Origin: Alcaligenaceae bacterium
Lineage (GTDB): Bacteria; Pseudomonadota; Gammaproteobacteria; Burkholderiales; Burkholderiaceae_B
NCBI GenBank assembly: GCA_013416455.1
Contig: JACCES010000001.1
Span: 434,001-498,000, forward strand
Direction: 5' to 3'
Length of the DNA stretch: 64,000 bases
The notes beneath the pieces are model-generated. The model was not told the origin of the DNA. It ran no database searches and was given only the letters and a program-made list of their open reading frames with translations. This document shows positions 53,931-63,655 of this stretch, in pieces (the first letter of the stretch is position 1; every line of letters begins with the position of its first letter). The translations under genes and the position numbers were made by a program.

Positions 53931-54995
53931 TCAGCCCCCGGCACCCAACCTTTCGCGCTGATAGCTGCCGTCCTGCACATGGCGGCACCATTCCCTGTTG
54001 TCCAGATACCATTGCACCGTCTTGCGCAGGCCGGTTTCAAAGGTTTCCCGGGGCGACCACCCCAGCTCGCGCCCGATCTTCGCCGCATCGATGGCGTAGC
54101 GCAGATCATGGCCGGGCCGGTCGGCCACGAAAGTGATGAGATCCGCGTAATGTTCCACCCCGGCGGGTTTTTCCGGGTGCAGGGTTTCCAGCAATTCGCA
54201 GATGGCGTGAACCACTTCGATATTGCGCTTCTCGTTGTGGCCACCGATGTTGTAGGTTTCGCCGACCGCGCCTTCAGTGAGCACCCGATACAGGGCCCGT
54301 GCGTGGTCTTCCACATAAAGCCAGTCACGCACCTGGTTGCCTTCCCCGTATACCGGCAGCGGCTTGCCTTCCAGGGCGTTCAGGATCATGAGCGGGATCA
54401 GCTTCTCGGGGAAATGGTAGGGCCCGTAGTTGTTCGAACAGTTGGTGATGAGCGCCGGCAGGCCATAGGTGCGCCGCCATGCGCGCACCAGGTGATCGGA
54501 ACTGGCCTTGCTGGCGGAATAGGGCGAGCTGGGCGCGTAGGGCGTGGTTTCGGTGAAGAGCTCTTCGGGGCCTTCGAGGTCGCCGTAGACTTCGTCGGTG
54601 GAAATGTGATGGAAGCGGAACCCCTGGCGTGCTTCTTCAGGCAGGCCGCGCCAGTATTCGCGGGCGGCTTCCAGCAAGGTGTAGGTGCCGACGATGTTCG
54701 TCTGGATGAAATCGGCCGGGCCATCGATGGAACGGTCGACATGGGATTCGGCCGCCAGGTGCATGACGGCGTCGGGCCGGTGCTCGCGGAACAGCCGCGA
54801 CATTTCGGCGGCGTCGCAGATGTCGGCCCGTTCGAACACATAGCGCGGATCATCGGCAATGCCGGCCAGGGATTCCAGATTGCCCGCATAGGTGAGCTTG
54901 TCGACATTGACGACGGTATCCGCCGTATTGCGGATGATGTGGCGGACGACTGCGGAGCCGATGAAACCGGCGCCACCGGTGACGATTATCTTCAT
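53931..54995 (-). CDS. rfbB: dTDP-glucose 4,6-dehydratase
   Basis: 354 residues, an extended SDR enzyme making dTDP-4-keto-6-deoxyglucose for rhamnose and other deoxysugars. NAD motif [16 protein letters not shown], the active-site Asp-Glu in STDEVYGDL and [15 protein letters not shown] (Tyr-Lys pair) are present. rfbA, rfbC and rfbD are not beside it. No ribosome site is visible upstream of the ATG; the leader there is pyrimidine-rich. Confidence 0.95.
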   Translation of the reverse strand: MKIIVTGGAGFIGSAVVRHIIRNTADTVVNVDKLTYAGNLESLAGIADDPRYVFERADICDAAEMSRLFREHRPDAVMHLAAESHVDRSIDGPADFIQTNIVGTYTLLEAAREYWRGLPEEARQGFRFHHISTDEVYGDLEGPEELFTETTPYAPSSPYSASKASSDHLVRAWRRTYGLPALITNCSNNYGPYHFPEKLIPLMILNALEGKPLPVYGEGNQVRDWLYVEDHARALYRVLTEGAVGETYNIGGHNEKRNIEVVHAICELLETLHPEKPAGVEHYADLITFVADRPGHDLRYAIDAAKIGRELGWSPRETFETGLRKTVQWYLDNREWCRHVQDGSYQRERLGAGG

Positions 54996-55095
54996 GCGTA
55001 GAGGAAGGAAAGAGGAAACCTAAGCGATCAAAGATAGCATGTTTACCCGCCGGCTCCGGCCGATGCGCCCGCGGATCATCTATTAAGGAAAACCC

Positions 55096-55124
55096 TAGTC
55101 ATATCCCGGGGACCATGTTAGAAT
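55096..55124 (+). promoter_or_regulatory. Likely sigma-70 promoter of infA
   Basis: TAGTCA (55096-55101), a 17-bp spacer and TAGAAT (55119-55124). The resulting leader would be about 295 nt, long for such a small gene. The gene-free stretch 54996-55426 contains only this promoter-like patch and a GC-rich leader with several short complementary segments; no known riboswitch is recognised. Confidence 0.45.
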
Positions 55125-55426
55125 AGTTCTATTGCGGTAGCCGCGCGTTGCGGTTTTCCGTATAAAACCCGCCAGAAACTGCGGCATCCGCCGCTATCAC
55201 AGCGCGTAATCGGTCCTACGGCCAATCCCGGCTCACGCGCAGGTTTCTGTTACACGCCCCCCGTGGCGCAGCAAACAAGGGCTCCACAGCCCTGCCTCCG
55301 GCACTTGCCGCCGATTCGTTCCACTGAACGCATCATCTGGCGTCCCTGCCCCCGGGCATATGGCGTCCGCGCTCCACCCGCCCCGGGCGGTCGTGGATTC
55401 ATGTTCGACCCACACAAGGAGAACAA

Positions 55427-55687
55427 ATGGCTAAAGAAGAACTCATCGAAATGGGTGGTCTCGTTACCGAAGTCCTGCCCGATTCCCGTTTCCGCGTCAC
55501 CCTGGACAACGGCCACGCCGTCATCGCCTATACCGGCGGCAAAATGCGCAAGCACCACATCCGCATCCTCGCCGGCGACAAGGTTTCGCTGGAAATGTCC
55601 CCCTACGATCTGGGCAAGGCCCGCATCACCTACCGTCACATTGCCGGCCGTCCCGCCGGCGCCTCCACGCAGCGCCGCCGCCGTTGA
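55427..55687 (+). CDS. infA: Translation initiation factor IF-1 (long paralogue)
   Basis: 86 residues with the S1/OB-fold: [41 protein letters not shown] and ISPGD-equivalent [16 protein letters not shown]. coli IF-1 has 72 residues; this one has a basic extension ([13 protein letters not shown]). Betaproteobacteria often carry such a second IF-1 besides the ribosomal-operon copy. AAGGAG precedes the ATG. Confidence 0.93.
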   Translation: MAKEELIEMGGLVTEVLPDSRFRVTLDNGHAVIAYTGGKMRKHHIRILAGDKVSLEMSPYDLGKARITYRHIAGRPAGASTQRRRR

Positions 55688-55776
55688 ACCCGCCGAAGTA
55701 GAAACCGGTACCGCCGCTGTCCGGGAAAGCCGCGGCATTACAATTGCTCCATGATGTCATTGCATCCGGAGCGCGT

Positions 55777-57369
55777 GTGAACCCAGACACAAAAACAACG
55801 GCGGCTGAACCGTCCCCCCTGGCCGATCTGCCGGAATGGGCGGCGTTCGAACGGGCGGCACGGTCCGCCACCCTTGATCCCTCCCGTCTGGCAGTGATCA
55901 ATGCCGCCGGCATCGACCTCGATACCAGCGGGCAGCACGCCTCACCCGAACTCCACGAAGCGGCGGCGGCGCTGCTGTCGGCCCGCGGCTTCGACGACAT
56001 GCGCCGCCGCCTGCTGGACGGCGATATCGTCAACCCCACCGAAGAACGCGCGGCCTGGCATACGGCATTGCGCGCCCCCGCGGCCATCCCCGAAGTCGCC
56101 GCCGAACGTCAACGGCTCATCGAATTCGTCCATACGGCCGATTCGGAACGGCGCTGGCGCAACATCGTGCATATCGGCATCGGCGGCAGCGACTGGGGCG
56201 TCCGGCTGGCCGTGGCGGCCTTCGGCTACGCCGGCACCTGGCGCCAGGTCCATTTCGTTGCCAATATCGACGGCCATGCGATCCAGGGGGGGCTGTCGGG
56301 CTTCGACCCCCGCGACACCCTCATCATCATGGCCTCCAAGTCGTTCACCACGGCCGAAACGCTCGAAAACGGCCAGCGGGCGCTGGAATGGCTGCGGGCG
56401 GCCGGCGTGGCCGACCCCTGCAAGCAGATGGTCGCCATCACGGCCCGGCCCGAAGCCGCCGCCGCATGGGGCATTCCCGATGCCCACATCTTCAAGCTGT
56501 GGGACTGGGTCGGCGGCCGCTTCTCGCTCTGGTCGGCGGTGAGCCTGAGCACCGCGCTCGCCGTGAGCGCCGATGTGATCGCCGGCATGCAGGCGGGGGC
56601 CGCCGCCATGGACAAGCACTTCGCGGAAGCCCCCATCGCCGAAAACGCCGCCGTCCAGATGGCGATGTCCGGCATCGTGAACCGCAGCATCCTGGGTTAC
56701 GGCTCCCTGAACATCGCCCCCTATGATTTCCGGCTCGCCAACCTGGTTCCCTACGTCCAGCAGCTTGAAATGGAATCCCTGGGGAAATCGGTCGATCTGG
56801 CGGGCCGGGCCGTGGGCGTGCCCACCGGGCCGGCGGTATGGGGCATGCCAGGCACGGACGCCCAGCACACCTTCTTCCAGTGGCTGCACCAGGGCAGCGA
56901 CGGCGCGCCGGTCGATTTCATCATCTGCGCCCATGCCGATCATGGCTGGCCCCGGCATCACCGCATTCTGCTGGCCAACTGCCTCGCGCAGCGGCAGGCA
57001 CTGCTGCAGGGCAAATCCTATGACGAAGCGCTGAAGGAATGCCTGGCGGCGGGCATGCCGCGGGCGCGGGCCGAATGGCTGGCCCGGCATCGTGCCTATG
57101 GCGGCGGGCGGCCCTCCAACCTGATCGTCCTGCCGCGCCTCTCGCCCTATACGCTGGGCGCCCTGCTCGCCCTGTACGAGCACAAGGTATTCGTGCAGGG
57201 GGTGGTGTGGGGCATCAACCCGTTCGACCAATGGGGCGTAGAATACGGCAAGGTGCTGGCCAAGGGCCTGACCGCCCAGCTCAACGGCACCGCGCCGGTG
57301 GAAACCGCGCACAATGCCTCGACCGCCCACTGGGTGGAACGCCTCAAAGGCCCATGCACAGGTACTTGA
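55777..57369 (+). CDS. pgi: Glucose-6-phosphate isomerase
   Basis: 530 residues (E. coli 549). Signatures: IGIGGSDWGVRLAV, MASKSFTTAETL, and GINPFDQWGVEYGKVLA with the catalytic Lys region at the C-terminus. It interconverts glucose-6-phosphate and fructose-6-phosphate in the cytoplasm. The start is taken as GTG at 55777 with GGAG upstream; the in-frame ATG at 55744 would add 11 residues. Its last 26 bp overlap the end of gabD on the other strand. Confidence 0.93.
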   Translation: MNPDTKTTAAEPSPLADLPEWAAFERAARSATLDPSRLAVINAAGIDLDTSGQHASPELHEAAAALLSARGFDDMRRRLLDGDIVNPTEERAAWHTALRAPAAIPEVAAERQRLIEFVHTADSERRWRNIVHIGIGGSDWGVRLAVAAFGYAGTWRQVHFVANIDGHAIQGGLSGFDPRDTLIIMASKSFTTAETLENGQRALEWLRAAGVADPCKQMVAITARPEAAAAWGIPDAHIFKLWDWVGGRFSLWSAVSLSTALAVSADVIAGMQAGAAAMDKHFAEAPIAENAAVQMAMSGIVNRSILGYGSLNIAPYDFRLANLVPYVQQLEMESLGKSVDLAGRAVGVPTGPAVWGMPGTDAQHTFFQWLHQGSDGAPVDFIICAHADHGWPRHHRILLANCLAQRQALLQGKSYDEALKECLAAGMPRARAEWLARHRAYGGGRPSNLIVLPRLSPYTLGALLALYEHKVFVQGVVWGINPFDQWGVEYGKVLAKGLTAQLNGTAPVETAHNASTAHWVERLKGPCTGT

Positions 57370-58795
57370 CCACCATGTAATCGTCCAGGCCGTAGTGCGA
57401 GCCTTCGCGCCCCAGGCCGGACTGCTTCACACCGCCGAACGGGGCGGCCTCGTTCGAAATGATGCCGGTATTGATGCCGACCATGCCGTATTCCAGGGCT
57501 TCGGCCACTCGCCAGACACGGCCGATGTCGCGGCTGTAGAAATAGGCGGCCAGACCGAACTCGGTGTCATTGGCCATGGCGATCACTTCGTCGTCGCCGC
57601 CGAAACGGAACAGCGGGGCGACCGGCCCGAAGGTTTCCTCGCTCGCCACCCGCATGGCCGGCGTCATGTTGGCCAGCACCGTGGGCTCGAAGAAAGTTCC
57701 CCCCAAGGCATGCACACGGCCGCCGGTCAACACTTCGGCGCCCTGTTCCAGGGCATCGTCGATGTGCTCCTGTACTTTCCTGACCGCCTGCTCATCGATG
57801 AGGGGGCCCAGGCTCGTGCCGTCTTCCAGGCCGTTGCCGACCCGCAGGCCGCCGACGGCGCGGACGAGCCTGCGCGCAAACTCGTCATAGACCGCCTCGT
57901 GAACGTACAGACGGTTGGCGCAGACGCAGGTCTGCCCCGTATTGCGGTATTTGCTGGCAATGGCGCCTTCCACCGCCGCATCCAGATCCGCGTCCTCGAA
58001 CACGATGAAGGGCGCGTTGCCGCCCAGTTCCATGGACACTTTCTTGATGGAGGCGGCCGTCTGCCGCATGAGCACGCGCCCCACTTCGGTGGAACCGGTG
58101 AAGCTCAGCTTGCGCACCAACGGGTTGCCCGTCATCTCGCCGCCGATTTCGGAAGCCGAGCCCGTCACCACCGAGAACACGCCATCGGGCACGCCCGCCT
58201 CGTTCGCCAGCACCGCCAGGGCCAGGGCCGAATAGGGCGTCTGGGAAGCGGGCTTGACGACGATGGGACAGCCCGCCGCCAGCGCGGCCCCCGCCTTGCG
58301 GGTGATCATGGCCGGGGGAAAATTCCACGGCGTGATGGCCGCGCACACGCCCACGGGTTCTTTGATGACCACGATGCGGCTGTTGGGCGAGCCGGCGGGT
58401 ATGGTATCGCCATAGGCCCGCTTGCCTTCTTCGGCGAACCACTCGAAATAGGATGCGGCGTACGCCACCTCGCCACGCGCCTCGGCCAGCGGCTTGCCCT
58501 GTTCCAGCGTCATGATGCGGGCAAGGTCCGCCGCATTCTCATGCATCAGATCGTGCCAGCGCCGCAGGATGGCGGCCCTTTCCTTGGCCGTTTTCGCGCG
58601 CCACGCGGGCCACGCGGCATTGGCCGCCTCGATGGCCCGGCGTGTCTCGGCCGCCCCCATTTTCGGAACGCGGCCCAGCCCGGCGCCGCTGGCGGGGTTG
58701 GTCACGGCTATCGTGGCGCCCTGGTCGGCATCGCACCAGACGCCCGCCACGAGGCATTGCTGCCGGAACAGCGACGGATTGTTCAATTCCTGCAC
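57344..58795 (-). CDS. gabD: NADP-dependent succinate-semialdehyde dehydrogenase (GabD type)
   Basis: 483 residues, as E. coli GabD (482). The aldehyde-dehydrogenase Glu in MELGGNAPFIVF and the catalytic Cys in NTGQTCVCANR (followed by another Cys, as in GabD) are present; ITPWNFPPAMITRKAGAALA is the cofactor region. It oxidises succinate or glutarate semialdehyde. The GTG at 58795 has GAGGTGGAGAA directly upstream and is preferred to ATG at 58810. Confidence 0.92.
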   Translation of the reverse strand: MQELNNPSLFRQQCLVAGVWCDADQGATIAVTNPASGAGLGRVPKMGAAETRRAIEAANAAWPAWRAKTAKERAAILRRWHDLMHENAADLARIMTLEQGKPLAEARGEVAYAASYFEWFAEEGKRAYGDTIPAGSPNSRIVVIKEPVGVCAAITPWNFPPAMITRKAGAALAAGCPIVVKPASQTPYSALALAVLANEAGVPDGVFSVVTGSASEIGGEMTGNPLVRKLSFTGSTEVGRVLMRQTAASIKKVSMELGGNAPFIVFEDADLDAAVEGAIASKYRNTGQTCVCANRLYVHEAVYDEFARRLVRAVGGLRVGNGLEDGTSLGPLIDEQAVRKVQEHIDDALEQGAEVLTGGRVHALGGTFFEPTVLANMTPAMRVASEETFGPVAPLFRFGGDDEVIAMANDTEFGLAAYFYSRDIGRVWRVAEALEYGMVGINTGIISNEAAPFGGVKQSGLGREGSHYGLDDYMVVKYLCMGL

Positions 58796-58880
58796 TTCTC
58801 CACCTCGCATGTCTAAAAGACGATAATCCCGGATATCTTACTCTCTCGCCTCCCCCCGCCTCGCCCGCCCGCCGCTTCAA

Positions 58881-59765
58881 ATGCCAGCCAAAGACTATCG
58901 AGACCTGTTCCTCCTTGCCGCCATCTGGGGGAGCTCCTTTCTCTTCATGCACCTGAGCGTCGACGAATTCGGCCCCTTTGCCCTGGCGGCGGTACGGGTC
59001 GGGCTGAGCGCCCTGTTCCTGCTGACGGTGGCCTGCCTGCACGGCCGGCTGGGCGCGCTTCGCCGGCACGGGCGGCACATCGCCATATCCGGCCTGTTCG
59101 CCGCCGGCCTGCCTTTCGTCTGCTTCAACATTGCCGCACAAACCGTGCCCGCGGGCTTCATGGCCGTGGTCAATGCCATCACCCCCCTGTTCGGTGCGCT
59201 GATCGCGCGCGCCTGGCTCAAGGAAAAACTCACGCGCTCACGCGTGCTGGGCCTGATGATCGGCTTCACGGGCATCATCGTGCTGGTGGGCGGCAATCTT
59301 TCCTTCGGCCCCGGCGGAATGGGAACGGGCATCCTGGCCTGCCTGACCGCCTCGTTCTCATACGGCTATGCCGCCAGCTACACCACCCGCTATCTCAAGG
59401 GCGTGGACCCCATCGCCCTGGCCGCCGGCAGCATCTCGGCCGCCGCCGTCGCCCTGTTTCCCCTGGCGGTCGCCACCTGGCCCGACACCCCCATCTCCGC
59501 CTCGTCCTGGGCCGCCGCATCGGCACTGGCGCTGCTCTGCACCGGCCTGGCCTACATCATCTTCTACCGCCTCATCGACCGGGTCGGCGCCTCGCGCAGC
59601 ATCACGGTGACCTTCCTGGTGCCGCTGTTCGGCGTCCTCTGGGGCGTGCTCTTCCTCGACGAGTCCCTGACGCCGCGGATGCTGGCGGGCACCGTCGTCG
59701 TGCTGCTGGGGACACTGCTGGCAACCGGCTTCATCGGCGCCGGCAAGCAGGGGGCCGGCCGCTGA
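58881..59765 (+). CDS. EamA/DMT-family permease
   Basis: 294 residues, ten predicted helices in two EamA repeats. The start LFLLAAIWGSSFLFMHLSV and the repeat ends with TPLFGALIARAWLKEKLT and VPLFGVLWGVLFLDESLTP are typical. It is probably an exporter of metabolites or amino acids. The gene stands alone, divergent from gabD by 85 nt. Confidence 0.9.
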   Translation: MPAKDYRDLFLLAAIWGSSFLFMHLSVDEFGPFALAAVRVGLSALFLLTVACLHGRLGALRRHGRHIAISGLFAAGLPFVCFNIAAQTVPAGFMAVVNAITPLFGALIARAWLKEKLTRSRVLGLMIGFTGIIVLVGGNLSFGPGGMGTGILACLTASFSYGYAASYTTRYLKGVDPIALAAGSISAAAVALFPLAVATWPDTPISASSWAAASALALLCTGLAYIIFYRLIDRVGASRSITVTFLVPLFGVLWGVLFLDESLTPRMLAGTVVVLLGTLLATGFIGAGKQGAGR

Positions 59766-59815
59766 CCCGGCACGGAGACAAGCCGGCGCCCCTGCGAAAC
59801 TCCGGCAGGAGCTTC

Positions 59816-61081
59816 TTACTTCTTGGGCCAGACCGGCTCGCGCACGGCCAGGTTGGGCGGATAGACGGGCAGCGGTTCGCCGTCGATCCATTGCAGCACC
59901 ACGGTCTCGGCGCCCACGCGGCGGCCCTTCTCGTCGAACTTCAGATGCCCGCCGGCATAGTATTTGGCCGCGCCTTCACGCGTATCGAAAGCACGGATCG
60001 CTTCGGCCACCTTGACCCGATCGGCGGAGCCGGCCTTCTCGATAGCCTCTTTGAAGAGCCAGATGTCGCCATAGGTCGACACGCTGTCCTGGGGCATCCA
60101 CGGTTCATTGAAACGCTTGCGGAATGCGTCGTTGATGTCTTCATGGCCCTTTCCGCTCCAGTTGGCGATGACCACCATCACGCCTTCGAGGATGCTCTTG
60201 TCCAGGACTTTCAACAATTCAGGCGCTCCCATGTGCCCGCCATTCGTGACGACGGGGATGCGGCCCTGGCCCAGGCGCATTTCGTTCATTTTCTCCAGGA
60301 CGAGCTTCGTGTCGGGAATGTTGGTGCTGAGCATGAACACCAGGTCGGGCCGCGTATTGCGCAGGCGCTGGACCATGGACGTGGCATCGGAAAGCGGAGG
60401 CGTGAACACCTCATCCATGACCAGCTCCATACCGGCCTTCTTGAAGCCGCTTTCCCGCATTTCTTTGGTGAAGCTGGCCGGCGACGCGGTATTGTCCATG
60501 ATGATGCCGACAGTTTTTGGCGGTTTGCCGGTGGCTTCACTGGATAGTTTTTCCAGGATGGGCAGTGTGACGGCCGCTTGCGCGTTGGCCGTGGGGGAAG
60601 TCTGGAATACGTAGTGGAAGCCGCGATCGTTGATGTGATCGGAATAGGACAGTGTCAGGAAGGGCAGCTTGGCGCGCTCGGTCATTTCCGTGATCGCCAG
60701 CGTGAAGGAGCTGGCGAATGCGCCGGTGGCGCCGGCCAGGTCGGGCTCATCGGCCAACATGCGCTGCGCCGCATTCTTGGCCTTTTCGACGGTGTCCCCG
60801 GCGTCGACCGAGATCAGCTTGATTTTCGCGCCGCCCAGCGCTTTGATGCCGCCCGCCTTGTTGATGTCCTCCACTGCGAGCTGCGCGCCTTTCACATGCA
60901 GTTCGCCGCTACGCGCCCAGGGCCCGGAAAGCGGAACGATGACGGCGATCTTCACTTCTTCGGGATGGCCCTGGGCCCAGCCTTGGCCTGGCTGCAGAGC
61001 GAAGGTGAGGCCGGCGGCCAGGGCCAGACTCATGAAATATCGCCGTTTGGGAAGGGGGGCGGAATGGATATGAGGTTTCAT
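59816..61081 (-). CDS. Branched-chain-amino-acid-type ABC transporter substrate-binding protein
   Basis: 421 residues. A basic N-terminus and hydrophobic segment (LALAAGLTFALQPG, cleavage WAQ-G) form the signal. The LivJ-type fold starts VKIAVIVPLSGPWARSGELH, with GAFASSFTLAI and VPVVTNGGHMGAPELL-like segments. The start at 61081 (MKPHIHSAP) follows GGAG. It is last in a Liv-type operon, 80 nt after livF; the ligand may be an amino acid or an aromatic acid. Confidence 0.9.
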   Translation of the reverse strand: MKPHIHSAPLPKRRYFMSLALAAGLTFALQPGQGWAQGHPEEVKIAVIVPLSGPWARSGELHVKGAQLAVEDINKAGGIKALGGAKIKLISVDAGDTVEKAKNAAQRMLADEPDLAGATGAFASSFTLAITEMTERAKLPFLTLSYSDHINDRGFHYVFQTSPTANAQAAVTLPILEKLSSEATGKPPKTVGIIMDNTASPASFTKEMRESGFKKAGMELVMDEVFTPPLSDATSMVQRLRNTRPDLVFMLSTNIPDTKLVLEKMNEMRLGQGRIPVVTNGGHMGAPELLKVLDKSILEGVMVVIANWSGKGHEDINDAFRKRFNEPWMPQDSVSTYGDIWLFKEAIEKAGSADRVKVAEAIRAFDTREGAAKYYAGGHLKFDEKGRRVGAETVVLQWIDGEPLPVYPPNLAVREPVWPKK

Positions 61082-61161
61082 GCAGGTCTCCGTTGGTTTG
61101 CTTTGGTTGTAAATGCTGCGTGGAGGCCGGGACCCGTTGCAGGCGTCCGGGCCAGAAAACA

Positions 61162-61869
61162 TCACATGCCCAGATAGGCTTTCTTGATGCGCGCATCGCT
61201 GACCAGCGCCTCATGGCTTCCTTCCAGGGCGATGTGGCCCGACTCCAGGACATAGCCGTAGCTGCAGGCGGACAGCGCCTCGGCGACCCGTTGCTCGACC
61301 AGCAGGATCGTCATCGATGTTTCCCGATGGATCTGTTCAATGCGTTCGAAGATCGCGTCCGCCACGGCGGGCGCCAGCCCCATGGACGGCTCGTCGAACA
61401 TCAGCAGCTTGGGACAAGAGGCCAGCCCGCGCCCGATGGCGACCATCTGCTGTTCGCCGCCCGACAACGTGCCCGCCAATTGCCCGGCGCGCTCTTTCAG
61501 CCTGGGGAAGAGTGTGTAGATGGTTTCCAGGGAGGCATCCATCCGGGCGAGCGCATGAGGCGTCTGGGCGCCCATTTCCAGGTTCTCCAGGACGGTCAGG
61601 CTGCTGAATACCTGGCGCCCTTCCGGGACATGCGCAATGCCCAGGCGCGCACGCGCGGATGGGCTGACGGAGGCCAGGTCCCGCCCTTCGAACAGAATGC
61701 TGCCGGAGGCGCAGGGGACGGTTCCCGATATGCTCTTGAACAGCGTGCTTTTGCCGGCGCCGTTGGCTCCCACAATGGCGACGAAGCTGCCCGCGGCCAC
61801 CGAGATACTGACATTGGAGAGCGCGTGCAGGTCCCCGTAGGAAACGCATAGATCATTGATTTGCAACAT
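61162..61869 (-). CDS. livF: ABC transporter ATP-binding protein LivF
   Basis: 235 residues. Walker A GANGAGKST, signature LSGGEQQMVAIGRGLA and Walker B LLMFDEPSMGLAP are complete, followed by the switch His region (TILLVEQRV). It drives uptake together with the LivG half of the fused protein. It overlaps the end of the livM-livG fusion by 17 nt. Confidence 0.95.
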   Translation of the reverse strand: MLQINDLCVSYGDLHALSNVSISVAAGSFVAIVGANGAGKSTLFKSISGTVPCASGSILFEGRDLASVSPSARARLGIAHVPEGRQVFSSLTVLENLEMGAQTPHALARMDASLETIYTLFPRLKERAGQLAGTLSGGEQQMVAIGRGLASCPKLLMFDEPSMGLAPAVADAIFERIEQIHRETSMTILLVEQRVAEALSACSYGYVLESGHIALEGSHEALVSDARIKKAYLGM

Positions 61870-63655
61870 GATTCGCCCATTTTTTGCCGAGATATGCTTC
61901 GATGACGTCCGGGTGGCTGGTGACGGCTTGCGGCTCGCCGATGTGCAGCACCTTGCCGTGATCCAGGACCAGCAGGCGGTCGGCCAGCCTGACCATGGCG
62001 TGCATGGTGTGCTCGATGATCACAATGGTGATGCCGGCCCTGCGCAGGCTCGCCACGACGTCCACGACCTGGTCGATCTCGGAGCCGCCCAGGCCCGCCA
62101 GCACTTCGTCGAGCAGCAGCAGCGTGGGCCGGGTGGCCAGAGCCCTGGCAATTTCCATGAGCCGCAACTGCACGGCCGGAAGCGCACCCGCGACCGAATC
62201 CGCATGCGCCTGCATGCCCACCAGCCGCAAGGCTTCCAGCGCCACCTGATGCGCCTTGGCTTCATCCGTTTCCGATGCGAGGGCGCCGACCTTGACGTTG
62301 TCCAGCACGCTCATGCGCGAGAAGGCCCGCACCACCTGGAAGGTGCGGCCCACGCCCAGCGCGCACACTTCGAATGGCCGCAAGCCGACGAGCTCTCTGG
62401 ATTCGAACATGACGCTGCCCCGGCTCGGCCGCAGGATGCCATTGAGCAGATTGAACATCGTGGTCTTGCCCGCGCCGTTTGGCCCGATGATCCCCAGGAT
62501 TTCGTTGCGGCGCACCTCGAACGCAACATCCTGAACGGCTTGCAGGCCGCCGAAATTCTTCGACAGGCCGCGGACCCTCAGGATGATGTCGCCCATGGGG
62601 CCCGCATGGGTGGCAGGGAAGCGGCCGGTGCCGTCTGTCGCCGCCGGCGCGGGCGCCGGTGGAGAGGCCGGTGTTGCATCAGTGGTGCGCCGCAGCTTCC
62701 GCATGATCCATGGGATCAGCCCTTCGGGAGCCATGGTGATGACGATGATGAGGGCAACCCCATAGACAACCCCTTGGATGCCGGGCAGCGTCTTGCCCAC
62801 GGTGGCGGTGAACATTTCGCTGAGCGGCAGCAGCACCAAGGCGCCGATCACCGGCCCCGCCAGCCACCCCACGCCGCCGAACATCGTGAAAATGAGCGCC
62901 TGGGCCGATACCAGCATGCCGAACACGGAGTGTGGCGTAACGATGACCAGCACCACGGCATAAAGCCCGCCGACGATGCCGGCAATGGCCCCGGAGACCG
63001 CCAGCGCCAACAGTTTCCAGCGAAACGGATTGATGCCGGACGCTTCGGCCGCCAATTCGTTCTGCTTGATGGCGAGCAGGATATGCCCGAAACGGGAACG
63101 CCCGATACGCAGCTGGACGAACAGCGCCAGCACCAGCAGCGCCATGGCGATCAGCATATGCATGCGCGGATTCTCGAATTGCAGGTAGCGCCAGCCGCCC
63201 TCGCGGATCATGGGCAATGCCACTTCCTGGTGGCCCAGCCATTCGAACACGTAGAGCAGCGCCAGCGGGTAGGCCAGCATGGCCAGACTGAAATACACGC
63301 CCCGCAGGCGGAACGTGGGCAGGCCGACCAGCAGCCCCGCCAGGCCGCCGACCGCGCCGGCCGCCACGATGCCGATCATGGGCGAAATGCCGTAGTGGGT
63401 GAACAGCAGGGCCACGGTATATGCGCCCAGCCCGAAGAACGCGGCGTGCCCGAAGGACAAAAGGCCGGAATATCCGCTGAAGATATTCCAGGACACGCCC
63501 ACCGTCGCCCATAAAGGCACCAGCGTCATGACGAGCAGAAAGTAGCTGTTCTGCGTCAGCAGCGATGCCAGCAGATAAAGCAGGGCTGAGACCAGTATGG
63601 CCGCGACCGGCGACTTCGCAATGGTGTATGGCATGGAGCGAGGGGTCTTAGGCAC
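61853..63655 (-). CDS. livM: Fused LivM permease - LivG ATPase
   Basis: 600 residues. The N-terminal 340 are the LivM membrane domain (SFGHAAFFGLGAYTVALLF and FTMFGGVGWLAGPVIGA). A Pro/Ala-rich linker (TPASPPAPAPAATDG) follows, then LivG from about residue 370 (Walker A GPNGAGKTT, Walker B LLLLDEVLAGLGG). The ABC signature is degenerate, LPAVQLRLMEIARAL in place of LSGGQ. The start is GTG at 63655 with GGAAGGA upstream, overlapping the livH stop; ATG at 63634 is possible. Such fusions are common in betaproteobacteria. Confidence 0.9.
   Translation of the reverse strand: MPKTPRSMPYTIAKSPVAAILVSALLYLLASLLTQNSYFLLVMTLVPLWATVGVSWNIFSGYSGLLSFGHAAFFGLGAYTVALLFTHYGISPMIGIVAAGAVGGLAGLLVGLPTFRLRGVYFSLAMLAYPLALLYVFEWLGHQEVALPMIREGGWRYLQFENPRMHMLIAMALLVLALFVQLRIGRSRFGHILLAIKQNELAAEASGINPFRWKLLALAVSGAIAGIVGGLYAVVLVIVTPHSVFGMLVSAQALIFTMFGGVGWLAGPVIGALVLLPLSEMFTATVGKTLPGIQGVVYGVALIIVITMAPEGLIPWIMRKLRRTTDATPASPPAPAPAATDGTGRFPATHAGPMGDIILRVRGLSKNFGGLQAVQDVAFEVRRNEILGIIGPNGAGKTTMFNLLNGILRPSRGSVMFESRELVGLRPFEVCALGVGRTFQVVRAFSRMSVLDNVKVGALASETDEAKAHQVALEALRLVGMQAHADSVAGALPAVQLRLMEIARALATRPTLLLLDEVLAGLGGSEIDQVVDVVASLRRAGITIVIIEHTMHAMVRLADRLLVLDHGKVLHIGEPQAVTSHPDVIEAYLGKKWANHVANQ

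Noticed and set aside
55263-55754. 163-codon frame covering the infA leader and gene
   Set aside because: Overlaps infA in another frame, Pro/Arg-rich, no ribosome site.
57314-58816. 500-codon plus-strand frame opposite gabD
   Set aside because: Antisense of a complete aldehyde dehydrogenase.
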